Below are positions 24,720 through 34,283 of a stretch of 38,880 nt of DNA, in pieces. Each line of letters begins with the position of its first letter. Positions within the stretch are counted from its first letter, which is position 1. The translations under genes were made by a program, and so were the position numbers. The notes under the pieces were generated by a model that was not told the DNA's origin, did no database searches, and worked only from the letters and a program-made list of their open reading frames with translations. The DNA is from Pirellula sp. (GTDB lineage Bacteria > Planctomycetota > Planctomycetia > Pirellulales > Pirellulaceae): the NCBI GenBank assembly GCA_021736575.1, contig JAIPFP010000029.1, positions 1 through 38,880 of the forward strand. The letters run 5' to 3'.

Positions 24720-26951
24720 ATTGATCGTGTCGTTGATGATGACCGCTCCCATCAAACATAGAAGGCCAAGAACGCCAGCCATCGTTAATTTCATCTGCAA
24801 CGATTCATTGACCGGTTTTCCTAGCACCGCTTCGGCTGTCAAAAACATCATGTGGCCACCATCCAGGGCTGGGATTGGAAGGAAGTTGATAATGGCCAAG
24901 TTGGCGCTCAACATAACCAAAAACATCAGCAAGGGCGAAATCCCTTTCGACGCAGCATCGGTCGCTTCTACCGCAATGACGCCAGGACCCCCAACAACCT
25001 TGAACGGCATTTTTCCTTTGATGAGCAGCTCAAGGAATTCAAGTACATTGCCCATCCTTCGGCGAATTTCTCCAAGCCCCATCGTTAGGGCCGATGCTAA
25101 ACTGGTCGACTTGTGTTCGAACTCAAGCGGGCTGAAGTTGACTCCACGATCCGGCCAAAACCACTCGCTCTCCGTATGGATATCTACTAACGCCGTCGCC
25201 ACCTTTCCGTCACGTTCATAATTGATTTGGACAGGCATGCCCGACCTAAGCGATTGGGCCAAGTTGTGGAAGTACTGCATATTGTGACGCACATCGACCG
25301 GCGTCTCGTCTAGCAGAGCCTTGTACCCCGACACAAATACTTTCTCCATGTATTCTTTATCGGAAACGGAATCGGCATCAAATTGAAATTGCCGAACGAC
25401 ATCTCCAGCGATAATCCCGCTCTTAGCCGCGACCGACGAAGCCTCAACCCCACTGACAATGTTGGAAATGGAAAAAACCAAACCCGAGCCAGGCAACTCA
25501 AAGCCCACTGGACCAAGCACACCCTCGGCGGCTGCCACAACGAATTCGTCTGGAACTTGCCAATTGAAGTCCGTCTGTGTCTTGTCCGCACGCTCCAGCT
25601 TCAATGAAACATTGGTTCCATGGTATGATGCTGCCGAAAGCACAAGTGTGATGCCATCCTCAATGGGTTTGCCATTGAATGAAATGAGGGTATCCCCCTC
25701 TTTAACGCCAGCAAGGGCTGCTGGCGAATCTGCCAACACCGAAACGACAGCGCCAGGCTTGAACCTCAGCCCGAAACTTTTCATCGGTATTGGAGCCCAT
25801 TCGACGTCCACTTTTGTGACAGAGTTGTCCACCATTCGGTCAACCTGGAGTTTCACCGGCTCGTTTAATCTCGGGTGCAACTTTGCGTTAAGCGAATATT
25901 CCATTGGGGCTAGTGCATGACTTGAGATCGGCAGTGCGGAACCATTGATTCCCACCACGACATCCGACGGCAGGAGCTTGGGGATCAGCGTGTCTGAATT
26001 GGCTAATCCGAGCTCGATCTGCTTACCAACAGGCGACTTCGAGTTCACACGTGTCATGGCTGCACTTCGAATCCCGAGCGTCAAATGCTGGATACCCTTT
26101 TTGGGATCGGAGTGCACGGTCGTTCCGGCGAGTTTCTTTTGTATGGTCGCCCCATCCCGATCGACACCGATTTCAATTTCTGCCTTCGGATCGCGTAAGC
26201 CGTGAAACAGTACGGACATGAACATGTCTCGAAAGGAAAGATCATGATCGATGAGCGATCCGACTTGAACGACTTTGTCGCCTGCTCGTAGCCCGTTTTT
26301 CCATGCAGGGTCGCCCGGGTTCACTTCACCAATGACCGACGGTTCATAAGGTACGCCACCGCTGAATGCCCAGGCCGCCATCAAAACCCCAAAGATCAGA
26401 TTCATAACAACGCCAGCGCTGATGATGACCATTCGCGCCCCAACGCTTTTCGCGGGAAACGAACGCGGGTCGAGTTGTAAACGACTCGGATCTCCTTCGG
26501 GCGCATTTGGATTCTCGGTTCGAATGCGTTGCGCTTCGGCTTCGGCTCTGCGGGGATCGTCATCTTGACCAAGCATTTTGACGTAACCGCCGAGTGGTAT
26601 CGCGCCAATTCCGTACTCGGTCTCACCCCACTGAAAATGCACCAGTTTCGATGGCAATCGGATGGGGCCAATTTTGATAGGCACATCAAATCCAACATAA
26701 AATTTCTCACATTTTACGCCGAACGCTTTGGCCGCGAGGAAGTGCCCAAGTTCATGAACAAAAATGACAAAGCCAAGCCCGAGAGCGACCAACATGATGT
26801 TGTAAAGGCGTGTTCCCCATTGCTCAACCATGCTCGTTTCCGCAGCCAACATGGGTGCCAACGAATCCGCCCAGTGGAGCGACTGGAAAGCGATTTCGGA
26901 AATCGTGCTGATTGCGGCAGCGTGGTCTTGATTGAATAGCATTTCTAACAT
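24696..26951 (-). CDS. rseP: RseP/site-2 protease family zinc metalloprotease, multi-PDZ
   Basis: A 751-residue intramembrane zinc protease, much longer than the usual 450 residues. HELGH at residues 66-70 is the zinc-binding and catalytic motif on the first core helix; NFLPIPALDGGHMMF near the C-terminus is the second zinc-ligand helix. The long middle contains several PDZ-like segments (GDKVVQVG, GVKEGDTLISFNGKPIEDGI, GIIAGDVVRQFQFD), perhaps three or four. It probably cleaves membrane proteins such as anti-sigma factors. The ATG overlaps the dxr stop in ATGTTAG, so translation is coupled. The 3' end overlaps flhA by 24 bases. Confidence 0.94.
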   Translation of the reverse strand: MLEMLFNQDHAAAISTISEIAFQSLHWADSLAPMLAAETSMVEQWGTRLYNIMLVALGLGFVIFVHELGHFLAAKAFGVKCEKFYVGFDVPIKIGPIRLPSKLVHFQWGETEYGIGAIPLGGYVKMLGQDDDPRRAEAEAQRIRTENPNAPEGDPSRLQLDPRSFPAKSVGARMVIISAGVVMNLIFGVLMAAWAFSGGVPYEPSVIGEVNPGDPAWKNGLRAGDKVVQVGSLIDHDLSFRDMFMSVLFHGLRDPKAEIEIGVDRDGATIQKKLAGTTVHSDPKKGIQHLTLGIRSAAMTRVNSKSPVGKQIELGLANSDTLIPKLLPSDVVVGINGSALPISSHALAPMEYSLNAKLHPRLNEPVKLQVDRMVDNSVTKVDVEWAPIPMKSFGLRFKPGAVVSVLADSPAALAGVKEGDTLISFNGKPIEDGITLVLSAASYHGTNVSLKLERADKTQTDFNWQVPDEFVVAAAEGVLGPVGFELPGSGLVFSISNIVSGVEASSVAAKSGIIAGDVVRQFQFDADSVSDKEYMEKVFVSGYKALLDETPVDVRHNMQYFHNLAQSLRSGMPVQINYERDGKVATALVDIHTESEWFWPDRGVNFSPLEFEHKSTSLASALTMGLGEIRRRMGNVLEFLELLIKGKMPFKVVGGPGVIAVEATDAASKGISPLLMFLVMLSANLAIINFLPIPALDGGHMMFLTAEAVLGKPVNESLQMKLTMAGVLGLLCLMGAVIINDTINLSRFFGG

Positions 26952-28129
26952 TTTGCGTTAATCCATCGTTGTACTTCACTGCGACCCCATTGATCCATCT
27001 TTTGGAGATCGGATAAGGATGGGGCAGGTGAATAGTGGTGATGATCGAGAACTTGGCGACAGATCGTTGCGATCTCGGTCAGTTTGATTTTTTTGTTTAG
27101 GAACAGATCTACGGCAGCTTCGTTGGCAGCGTTCAACACCGCACCGCAAGTACCCGCTTTTTTCGCAACTTCAAATCCAAGCTGCAAAGCAGGGTATCGT
27201 TCTTGGTCTGCAGGTTTCCAGTCCAAATGCATCGATTGGCTCCAATCTATTTTTGGGCTCGGCGATGGAATTCGATTCGGAAAAGTAAGAGCATATTGGA
27301 TCGGAAGCCGCATGTCCGGCGGGCTTAGTTGCCCAATCACCGAGCCGTCCTTGAATTCTACCATAGAATGAATAATGGACTGTGGATGGACCACAACTGC
27401 GATTTGCTCTGGATCAAGATCAAAGAGCCATTTTGCCTCGATGACTTCCAAAGCCTTGTTCATCATAGTGGCTGAGTCAACTGTGATTTTCCGGCCCATT
27501 TGCCAAGTGGGATGGGACAAAGCCTCTTCGATCGTGGCAGACGATAATTTATCAACCGGCCAATCTCGCAACGGGCCACCGCTGGCGGTCAAGATAATTT
27601 TATGGATGTCGGATTTTCCCCGACCTGCTTGCAAACACTGGAAAATCGCGCTGTGCTCACTATCGACCGGCAATATTTCCGAGCCGTTTGCGCGGGCCGC
27701 TTCCATCATCAACGAGCCTGAAACAACTAACGATTCTTTATTTGCAAGCGCCAATCGTTTTCCGGCTTTGGCAGCCGCGAGCGAACTTTCCAATCCCGCA
27801 ATTCCAACGATCGCAGCCACGACAATATCCACTTCGTCGCTTTGAACAAACGAAACCAATGCATCCATTCCACGCTGGCGAATGGTTCCCTGAGGGACTC
27901 CCGACACGGATTGGTTTTGCCAAGCTGCGATCGAATCGTCGATTGGCCCGGTTGCAAACGCAAAGCGAGGCATAAACGACCCTATTTGAGTTTCAAGCAA
28001 TTCTATTTGTTGATGGCAAGAAATCCCAGCAACATGAAAATGCTCGCCCAAGTGCGAAAGCACGTCGAGTGCAGCTCGTCCGATGCTACCGGTCGAGCCT
28101 AGAATGGCAACGTTGCGAATTTGGCTCAA
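26945..28129 (-). CDS. dxr: 1-deoxy-D-xylulose 5-phosphate reductoisomerase
   Basis: A 394-residue enzyme that rearranges and reduces deoxyxylulose 5-phosphate to methylerythritol 4-phosphate, the first committed step of the non-mevalonate isoprenoid pathway. The NADPH loop is ILGSTGSIGRAALDVL (residues 9-24). LANKESLVVSG, the metal-binding VDSEHSAIFQCL and the GRKITVDSATMMNKALEVIEAKWLF segment are all intact. Length is normal. It is the first gene of a two-gene unit with rseP, a pairing also seen in the dxr-cdsA-rseP order of other bacteria. Confidence 0.97.
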   Translation of the reverse strand: MSQIRNVAILGSTGSIGRAALDVLSHLGEHFHVAGISCHQQIELLETQIGSFMPRFAFATGPIDDSIAAWQNQSVSGVPQGTIRQRGMDALVSFVQSDEVDIVVAAIVGIAGLESSLAAAKAGKRLALANKESLVVSGSLMMEAARANGSEILPVDSEHSAIFQCLQAGRGKSDIHKIILTASGGPLRDWPVDKLSSATIEEALSHPTWQMGRKITVDSATMMNKALEVIEAKWLFDLDPEQIAVVVHPQSIIHSMVEFKDGSVIGQLSPPDMRLPIQYALTFPNRIPSPSPKIDWSQSMHLDWKPADQERYPALQLGFEVAKKAGTCGAVLNAANEAAVDLFLNKKIKLTEIATICRQVLDHHHYSPAPSLSDLQKMDQWGRSEVQRWINAKC

Positions 28130-28349
28130 CGAAATTGTCTCCTGTGGGAGTCCATCCCTGGGAGGAAAAACCTGCAGAGTCGTTGCATTCGTCGCAAATC
28201 GTTCCAGCCTCTACACTTAAACCACTGATTTTAGGGGCATCCTAGGAAAACCTCAACGGCAAACACTGCCCAACCCTCGTCATCAGTGCATAATAAGGAA
28301 ACCAGCGAGATTCCTGACACCCTCAACTGCCAGCAATGGTCAAACGCGA

Positions 28350-30437
28350 ATGCCCGAACCAACCCAACCCGCAAAAAAGACGCCCCCAAACAAGGCCAGT
28401 AACAACGCGAATTCCAACAATTCTTGGGTGATGTACGCTCTTTTTGCGGCACTTTTGATCCTAGGTGCGGTCAACGTCGTTATGAGCTCGATGGTCCAGA
28501 ACATCCGCTACCCCGACTTGATCCAGTTGATTGAGAACACTCAATACCAAAAAGACAACCCAAACGCACTAGTCGAAGGATTTCCTGGCAAAACGACGAT
28601 CCTGTCGGGAACATCCTCAACTACGAAGTTGGAAGTCAGCAAGTTACGTGAAGTTCAAATCGACGCTAACACCATCACTGGGCTTGTGGATGTTCAAGCC
28701 ATCGCGGAAGGGAAACAAAGTCCGCTCAGGACGAAAGTTAGATTTGAAACACCCAAAGACGCTTCCGAAGATACAACTCGGCAATTAAAGGACAAGCTGG
28801 ATCAAGCCAACATTTCTTGGTCTTTTACACCTAGTCCAAGTTTCCTTGCTCAGTTCTTTTGGGTTTTTGGCTTGCCCCTGTTGCTCGCGACCGTTGTGTT
28901 CATGTTTGTCATGCGGCGTATGGGCGGCATTGGATCGCCGATGCAATTCGGTCGATCGCGTGGCAAGCTTTACGCCCATGAAGACGTCGGAATCACCTTT
29001 GATGACGTTGCAGGCATCGATGAAGCGGTTGAGGAAGTTCGAGAAATCGTAGATTTCCTTAGGCACCCAGAGAAATACCAAAAATTGGGCGGTCGGATAC
29101 CTCGTGGCGTGTTGCTGGTCGGTCCTCCGGGCACGGGAAAAACCCTACTGGCCAAAGCCATCGCAGGCGAAGCCGGCGTTCCGTTTTATTCGCTGTCGGG
29201 TTCTGACTTTGTCGAAATGTTTGTCGGGGTCGGAGCGGCTCGCGTTCGCGACATGTTTCAACAAGCGACTGCGAAGGCGCCCAGCATCATCTTCATCGAT
29301 GAACTAGATGCACTTGGCAAGAGCCGTGCCGGCAATATCCCAGGCTCCCATGACGAACGCGAGCAGACGCTCAACGCGCTCCTGGTTGAGATGGATGGTT
29401 TCGATGCCAACGCAGGCGTCATCGTGATGGCGGCAACCAACCGACCCGAAACGCTCGATCCAGCCCTGCTGCGGGCCGGTCGTTTTGACCGCAATGTCTT
29501 GGTGGACCGACCCGACAAACAAGGTCGCGAAGAGATTCTGAAAGTACACGCTAAGAACGTCAAGCTTGGCCCGAATGTCGAATTAAAACAAGTCGCAGCA
29601 ATTACCCCCGGCTTTGTTGGAGCCGATCTGGCAAACTTGGTCAACGAAGCGGCCTTGTTGGCAGCAAGAAAAGGCAAAAGTATCGTTGAGCAAGAAGAAT
29701 TCAACGATGGTGTGGAACGCGTGACCGCTGGTTTGGAAAAGAAAAAGCGGATCATGAGCGAGGAGGAAAAACGCCGTGTTGCCTATCACGAAGCGGGCCA
29801 TGCACTTATCGCTTACTCGCTGCCAAACACAGACCCCGTTCACAAGGTATCGATAATCCCTCGCGGCATTGCGGCCTTGGGTTACACCATGCAGCGGCCC
29901 GAAGGCGATCGTTATTTGATGACACAGCCTGAACTCGAAGCCCAAATGCAAGTCCTCGTGGCTGGCACGATCACAGAGGAGTTGGTCTTTCGAGATATCA
30001 GCACCGGTGCCCAGAACGATCTAGAACGAACAACCAATATCGCTCGCGGTATGGTCATGGAGTATGGCATGAGTCGAATGGGGCGTGTTAACTACCGACA
30101 AGGCAACAGCTCACCGTTTTTGGCGGGTGGAGCGGGCGATTCATTTGGCCGTGAGTATTCCGAGCAAACCGCTCGAGAAATTGATCAAGAAGTAAAACGA
30201 TTGATCGACGAAGCGATTCAGCGCACCCGGACGATTTTGACCGAACGACGCGGAGCATTGGAGGCGCTCGCACAACGCTTGATCGAGGTCGAAGTGGTGG
30301 ATGCAGAAGATCTGAAAAGGATCATGGACGCAACGATCGGCGGGCCAAGAGTTGTGCCTGGGACAAGTACCTCGGCCATCAACACCTCGAACTCGAATCC
30401 GCCGACCCTAGCGACAAAAGAACTCGGGCTAGGCTAA
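28350..30437 (+). CDS. ftsH: ATP-dependent zinc metalloprotease FtsH
   Basis: A 695-residue membrane-anchored AAA+ protease for quality control of membrane and short-lived proteins. Two transmembrane segments flank an exported domain (about residues 28-45 and 168-187). Walker A GPPGTGKT is at 258-265, Walker [10 protein letters not shown] near 313-321, the second region of homology near 361-382, and the zinc motif HEAGH at 480-484. The N-terminus has a Pro/Lys/Asn-rich tail. No Shine-Dalgarno sequence is evident before the ATG. It is divergent from dxr, with a gap of 220 bases, and is followed by a hairpin. Confidence 0.97.
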   Translation: MPEPTQPAKKTPPNKASNNANSNNSWVMYALFAALLILGAVNVVMSSMVQNIRYPDLIQLIENTQYQKDNPNALVEGFPGKTTILSGTSSTTKLEVSKLREVQIDANTITGLVDVQAIAEGKQSPLRTKVRFETPKDASEDTTRQLKDKLDQANISWSFTPSPSFLAQFFWVFGLPLLLATVVFMFVMRRMGGIGSPMQFGRSRGKLYAHEDVGITFDDVAGIDEAVEEVREIVDFLRHPEKYQKLGGRIPRGVLLVGPPGTGKTLLAKAIAGEAGVPFYSLSGSDFVEMFVGVGAARVRDMFQQATAKAPSIIFIDELDALGKSRAGNIPGSHDEREQTLNALLVEMDGFDANAGVIVMAATNRPETLDPALLRAGRFDRNVLVDRPDKQGREEILKVHAKNVKLGPNVELKQVAAITPGFVGADLANLVNEAALLAARKGKSIVEQEEFNDGVERVTAGLEKKKRIMSEEEKRRVAYHEAGHALIAYSLPNTDPVHKVSIIPRGIAALGYTMQRPEGDRYLMTQPELEAQMQVLVAGTITEELVFRDISTGAQNDLERTTNIARGMVMEYGMSRMGRVNYRQGNSSPFLAGGAGDSFGREYSEQTAREIDQEVKRLIDEAIQRTRTILTERRGALEALAQRLIEVEVVDAEDLKRIMDATIGGPRVVPGTSTSAINTSNSNPPTLATKELGLG

Positions 30438-30442
30438 TCCAA

Positions 30443-30483
30443 GGGCGAGAGGCGCCTCATTTTGGATCTTGCTCCCCTCGCCC
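30443..30483 (+). terminator. Hairpin after ftsH
   Basis: GGGCGAGAGG (30443-30452) pairs with CCCCTCGCCC (30474-30483) with one mismatch, starting six bases after the ftsH stop. No T-run follows directly. It is similar in sequence to the hairpin after mobA, so it may also be a dispersed repeat. Confidence 0.5.
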
Positions 30484-30854
30484 CTCTCAGGAGACTGCTG
30501 ACTTAATCCGCATTAACACCAGCCCGACGCGTAACGGCTCGTTGTTTTAATGGGCTGTCAAAGCCCTGATTGGGCCGATCTTAAAGGGGATCGTTACCTT
30601 CATGCTAGGGCGAAGGTCAATTACCACTGGCATAAAGCCAGATGGCATGCATTGAATGCCTCGCTCACGCTCTCACGCTTCGGGTTGTGATCGAGCCTTT
30701 GCCTGCAGCAAATCCACTAAACTGAGTCCCATTCGTCTTTGCGATAGTGGCCACTTGCCCCGATCGCGATGCACCATGATAATGCGTTCTTATGTAGGCG
30801 CAGCGCACCTACGACTTGCTCGTCTCGATCTCGAACCCAAAAGCTTTCCCAAAC
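30484..30854 (+). other. Hairpin-rich non-coding leader upstream of moxR
   Basis: About 370 bases without a convincing gene. It holds four short stems in series: GGGCT/AGCCC (30551-30565), CTGGC/GCCAG (30627-30641), GGCAT/ATGCC (30644-30660) and GTAGGCGC/GCACCTAC (30794-30812, one mismatch). The segment CACCAGCCCGACGCGTAACG at its left end looks like a dispersed planctomycete repeat. It may be a structured leader, a small RNA, or only repeats. Confidence 0.4.
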
Positions 30855-31922
30855 GTGTCCAACGCTCCGTCAGGAAAACCCGTCAAGAGTATCGGCGACT
30901 TGCTCCGTGAATTTAGAGAGCACCGCGACCAAATGCGGCTTGAGCTCGGCAAGATGATCGTGGGTCAAGACGAGGTCATCGAACAATTGTTCGCAGCTAT
31001 CTTTACTCGTGGGCACTGTTTGCTCGAAGGTGTGCCGGGTTTGGCAAAGACGCTCATGGTTTCGTCCCTTGCGAAAATCCTAGATGTCAATTTCAAACGA
31101 ATTCAGTTCACCCCCGACTTGATGCCCTCCGACATTACGGGCACGAACGTACTTGAGGAGGACGCCCAGGGCAAGCGTGAATTTCGATTTGTGGAGGGCC
31201 CCATCTTTACCAATATTCTACTTGCCGACGAAATAAATCGAACGCCTCCGAAAACTCAAGCCGCACTCTTGCAAGCAATGCAGGAACGGGAGATCACGGT
31301 TGGCAGGAATACATACCAACTGCCTGAACCTTTCTTTGCGATTGCAACCCAGAATCCCATCGAGCAAGAAGGTACTTATCCTCTGCCGGAAGCGCAGTTG
31401 GATCGGTTTATGTTCAACATCAAAGTCGGCTATCCGAGCGCAGAAGAAGAAGAGAAAATTCTTTTGACCACGACTCGCAGCGAGAAAGCGGAGGTCTCAA
31501 AAGTTCTTTCCGCTCGCGCCATCATGAACATTCAGAAGTTGGTGATGAGCGTTGCCGTCAGTCCGTTCATTGTGAAATACGTGGTTGCTTTGGTACGTGC
31601 AACTAGGCCCGGTAATGCGGATTCGCCCGAAGTGATTCGCGAACTTCTAGACTTTGGTGCCGGGCCAAGAGCAGGCCAATTCCTGATCCAAGCTGGGAAA
31701 GCCATAGCAGCTATGGACGGTAGATTCAGCGTCGCAATCGAAGACATAAGAAAGATCGCGGTTCCGGTTCTCCGCCATCGTTTGAGCACTAATTTTCAAG
31801 CGCAAGCGGAAGGAATGACAACGGACAAAATTGTCTTGAGATTGCTCAAAGAGATCAAAGAACCCGCAGTTCCAAAGTACGGAGGAATCGACGTAAGCAG
31901 CGGAGCACCGCCGGTGCACTAA
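30855..31922 (+). CDS. MoxR-family AAA ATPase
   Basis: A 355-residue AAA+ ATPase from a GTG at 30855; a TTG at 30816 would add 13 residues without family similarity. Walker A is the MoxR form GVPGLAKT, followed by RIQFTPDLMPSDITGT and Walker B ILLADEINRTPPKTQAALL, then ATQNPIEQEGTYPLPEAQLDRF. MoxR proteins act as chaperones in metal or cofactor insertion and membrane-protein complex assembly, usually with a von Willebrand factor or DUF58 partner. No such partner follows: the next gene, starting two bases after the stop, is a small P-loop protein. Confidence 0.93.
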   Translation: MSNAPSGKPVKSIGDLLREFREHRDQMRLELGKMIVGQDEVIEQLFAAIFTRGHCLLEGVPGLAKTLMVSSLAKILDVNFKRIQFTPDLMPSDITGTNVLEEDAQGKREFRFVEGPIFTNILLADEINRTPPKTQAALLQAMQEREITVGRNTYQLPEPFFAIATQNPIEQEGTYPLPEAQLDRFMFNIKVGYPSAEEEEKILLTTTRSEKAEVSKVLSARAIMNIQKLVMSVAVSPFIVKYVVALVRATRPGNADSPEVIRELLDFGAGPRAGQFLIQAGKAIAAMDGRFSVAIEDIRKIAVPVLRHRLSTNFQAQAEGMTTDKIVLRLLKEIKEPAVPKYGGIDVSSGAPPVH

Positions 31923-31923
31923 A

Positions 31924-32547
31924 TTGACCATTCGATCGAACCCTTTCTCAACCCGATTCATCCAGCCTGGTGCGTTGTCCTACGAATTTTTCGGCCAGAC
32001 AAACGCCAATGCCCTCGCACAACGCTTGCTGTCGTTGCGATCGAAGAGAGGAATGATCGTTGGCCCACATGGGTCAGGAAAATCGACCTTGGTTCAATCG
32101 CTATTCGAACCAATTTCCGTGCTAGCCCCTGCTGTGCGACTACATCCTGTGCGATTTTCCAGTGACAAACATACAAATCAACTCGCGTTGCGTGAACGGA
32201 AAGGTTGGGCGAATGGGTCCATTGTCATTTTGGATGGATACGAGCAACTCCCATTTTGGACACGGATGTTAGTGGAATGGATGGTTCGGAGAAAAGCCGC
32301 AACCCTGTTGGTAACGATGCACAAGCCTCGACTCGGTTTCGAATTACTTTGGCAAACCACAACCGACAAGAAAACGGCCGAATGGGTCATCGGTCAATTG
32401 TTGCCTGAAAACGAGCGGGAGGAAACGATCGTTCGGCTGTTGCGGTCTCCAGACTGGACGGCGTCGCGAATGCGAAATGGAGAAAACCTCCGCGAATCGT
32501 TGTTTGACATGTACGATTGGTGGCAAAAGGACTCCAATCGAACCTGA
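31924..32547 (+). CDS. Small P-loop ATPase, unknown role
   Basis: A 207-residue protein that starts with a TTG at 31924, one base after the moxR stop, so it is surely cotranslated. Walker A GPHGSGKST is at 47-55, and a hydrophobic strand ending in Asp104 (GSIVILDGYEQLP) is a likely Walker B. A conserved-looking VTMHKPRLGFELLWQTTTD segment follows. It may be a transport-type or nucleoside-kinase-like NTPase, but no family is recognised. Context with MoxR suggests a related assembly function; this is inference. Confidence 0.75.
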   Translation: MTIRSNPFSTRFIQPGALSYEFFGQTNANALAQRLLSLRSKRGMIVGPHGSGKSTLVQSLFEPISVLAPAVRLHPVRFSSDKHTNQLALRERKGWANGSIVILDGYEQLPFWTRMLVEWMVRRKAATLLVTMHKPRLGFELLWQTTTDKKTAEWVIGQLLPENEREETIVRLLRSPDWTASRMRNGENLRESLFDMYDWWQKDSNRT

Positions 32548-32651
32548 GATGTTGTTCTCATGTCTTGCGTCCAACCTTTCGAGTTTTGCGCCCGTTTGGT
32601 AACATTTCCAAAACTCGAGTCGATTTACTTTCAACCCTTCATCACAAATTC

Positions 32652-33509
32652 ATGTCACTGCAAATCTACATCAACGGGGAATTCCACGACAAAGAAAACG
32701 CGAAGATAAGCGTCTACGATCATGGACTTTTATATGGTGATGGTGTTTTTGAGGGAATGCGGAGCTATTCGGGCAAAGTCTTTCGTTTGGAGCAGCACCT
32801 GGATCGACTCTACGAATCCGCACTCGCGATTTGCTTAAGGATCCCGATTTCCAAGGAACAGATGGCTTTGGATGTCAACAAAACGTTGCAGGTCAACTCG
32901 TTTACGAATGCGTATATTCGGTTGGTAGTGACGCGAGGATCCGGATCTTTGGGCTTAGATCCCAATCGCACAAGCAACCCGCAAGTCATCATCATCGCGG
33001 ATTCCATTTCTTTGTATCCCGAAGAACACTACCAAAATGGCCTAAAAATCATTACTGCGTCGACAATTCGCAGCCATCCAGCAGCACTCAGTCCACGGGT
33101 CAAGTCGCTGAACTACCTCAACAATATCATGGCCAAGATCGAAGGCTTGCAGGCTGGTTGTGTTGAAGCCTTGATGCTGAATCACAAAGGCGAAGTTGCT
33201 GAATGCACGGGCGACAATATCTTTATTGTCAAAAACGGAACAATTCTGACCCCGCCAAAAGACGCCGGAATACTCGAAGGAATTACACGCAACGCAATCT
33301 TGGATCTAGCGAAAGAGCTTGGTATCGTCGCTCGTGAAACGACCCTGACAAGGCACGATCTTTTTGTTGCGGATGAGTGCTTTCTGACCGGAAGCGCCGC
33401 GGAAGTGATCCCTGTGGTTTCGTTGGATAGCCGACCGATTGGACAGGGCAAAGTGGGACCCGTGACAACCAAGCTTATGGCTGCCTTTAAGAAACTTGTC
33501 CATGGCTGA
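32652..33509 (+). CDS. ilvE: Branched-chain amino acid aminotransferase (class IV)
   Basis: A 285-residue class IV PLP aminotransferase that interconverts branched-chain amino acids and their keto acids. It starts at the ATG at 32652, where MSLQIYINGEF matches the family start; the long upstream extension is not homologous. GLLYGDGVFEGMRSY (residues 25-39) and the PLP lysine Lys151 in RVKSLNYLNNIMAK are clear, as are EVAECTGDNIFIVKNG and DECFLTGSAAEVIPV. The IlvE and D-amino-acid aminotransferase families are close; the EGMR and SLNYL motifs favour IlvE. Confidence 0.9.
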   Translation: MSLQIYINGEFHDKENAKISVYDHGLLYGDGVFEGMRSYSGKVFRLEQHLDRLYESALAICLRIPISKEQMALDVNKTLQVNSFTNAYIRLVVTRGSGSLGLDPNRTSNPQVIIIADSISLYPEEHYQNGLKIITASTIRSHPAALSPRVKSLNYLNNIMAKIEGLQAGCVEALMLNHKGEVAECTGDNIFIVKNGTILTPPKDAGILEGITRNAILDLAKELGIVARETTLTRHDLFVADECFLTGSAAEVIPVVSLDSRPIGQGKVGPVTTKLMAAFKKLVHG

Positions 33510-33562
33510 AGTCATTTCGTCGCATCGTCATCGCGATGCATCGTCGATCTGAGTGACGTCGC

Positions 33563-33619
33563 GTAGCACAGGCTGCTAGCCTGTGCTCTTTTGACCTACA
33601 GGCTGGCAGCCTGTGCTAC
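33563..33619. repeat. Nested inverted repeat, AGCACAGGCT family
   Basis: AGCACAGGCT at 33565-33574 and AGCCTGTGCT at 33578-33587 form one stem; ACAGGCT and AGCCTGT at 33598-33614 form another; and GTAGCACAGGCTG (33563-33575) also pairs with CAGCCTGTGCTAC (33607-33619). It lies in the gap between the ilvE stop and the stop of the phosphatidyltransferase gene, whose TAG is part of the repeat. Confidence 0.85.
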
Positions 33620-34257
33620 TTGGTAGTTTTTGCTTTGCCGATCGCGATGGCGCGCGCATGGAAAATCGACAATACATCTGCATGCCATTCTGGTAGAATC
33701 CACGTGATTGCTCTCGCCTCAAGATTCGTGATTATTCCGGCAAGCATCGAAAGGCGAAAAGGCCAAACCGAATAGTCTAGCAAAATACAGACGGCTCCGA
33801 CCAGAACCAGCCATTGTGAGATTTTTGCCCCGTAAGTGTGATAGCTGGGTACGCGACCGTATTTCCAAAGTCCGGCACCCGTCGTCAATGCATAACTCAA
33901 GATGCCGACGATCCACCAAGGAGCCTCTGGTCCCAGAACATCCCATCGCATCCATGTCATTCCGAAGAGCAAGGCTCCGTACAAGACCGAGTCGGCAAAA
34001 CTATCTAGTCTCGCTCCGAAATCCGATCTCTGTTTCAACCATCGCGCCAACCTGCCATCAATCCAATCGCTCAGACTCAACACGACGAATAGGCCAGTGA
34101 ATAACTTCGGGCTTTCTGCAAGTGCGAGCCCAATCAAAAAGAAAGAGCCAACGAGTCTCAGCCCGCAAATAATGTTTGGGATCGTGACAATTCGATCGCG
34201 AAAGGCAACATCGACGTCGTCGTTCGGTGGATTCGTGGAGGGCTTCGGATTAGTCAT
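33616..34257 (-). CDS. CDP-alcohol phosphatidyltransferase (PgsA-like)
   Basis: A 213-residue integral membrane enzyme that transfers a phosphatidyl group from CDP-diacylglycerol to an alcohol. The catalytic motif DxxDGxxAR...GxxxDxxxD is complete: DWIDGRLARWLKQ and GARLDSFAD. Several transmembrane helices follow. The substrate (glycerol 3-phosphate, as in PgsA, or another alcohol) is not certain. It is 26 bases downstream of cdsA on the same strand, which makes the CDP-diacylglycerol it needs. Its stop codon lies inside a dispersed inverted repeat. Confidence 0.9.
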   Translation of the reverse strand: MTNPKPSTNPPNDDVDVAFRDRIVTIPNIICGLRLVGSFFLIGLALAESPKLFTGLFVVLSLSDWIDGRLARWLKQRSDFGARLDSFADSVLYGALLFGMTWMRWDVLGPEAPWWIVGILSYALTTGAGLWKYGRVPSYHTYGAKISQWLVLVGAVCILLDYSVWPFRLSMLAGIITNLEARAITWILPEWHADVLSIFHARAIAIGKAKTTK

Positions 34258-34283
34258 AAATGCATGGGATTCTTGGGAAAAAG

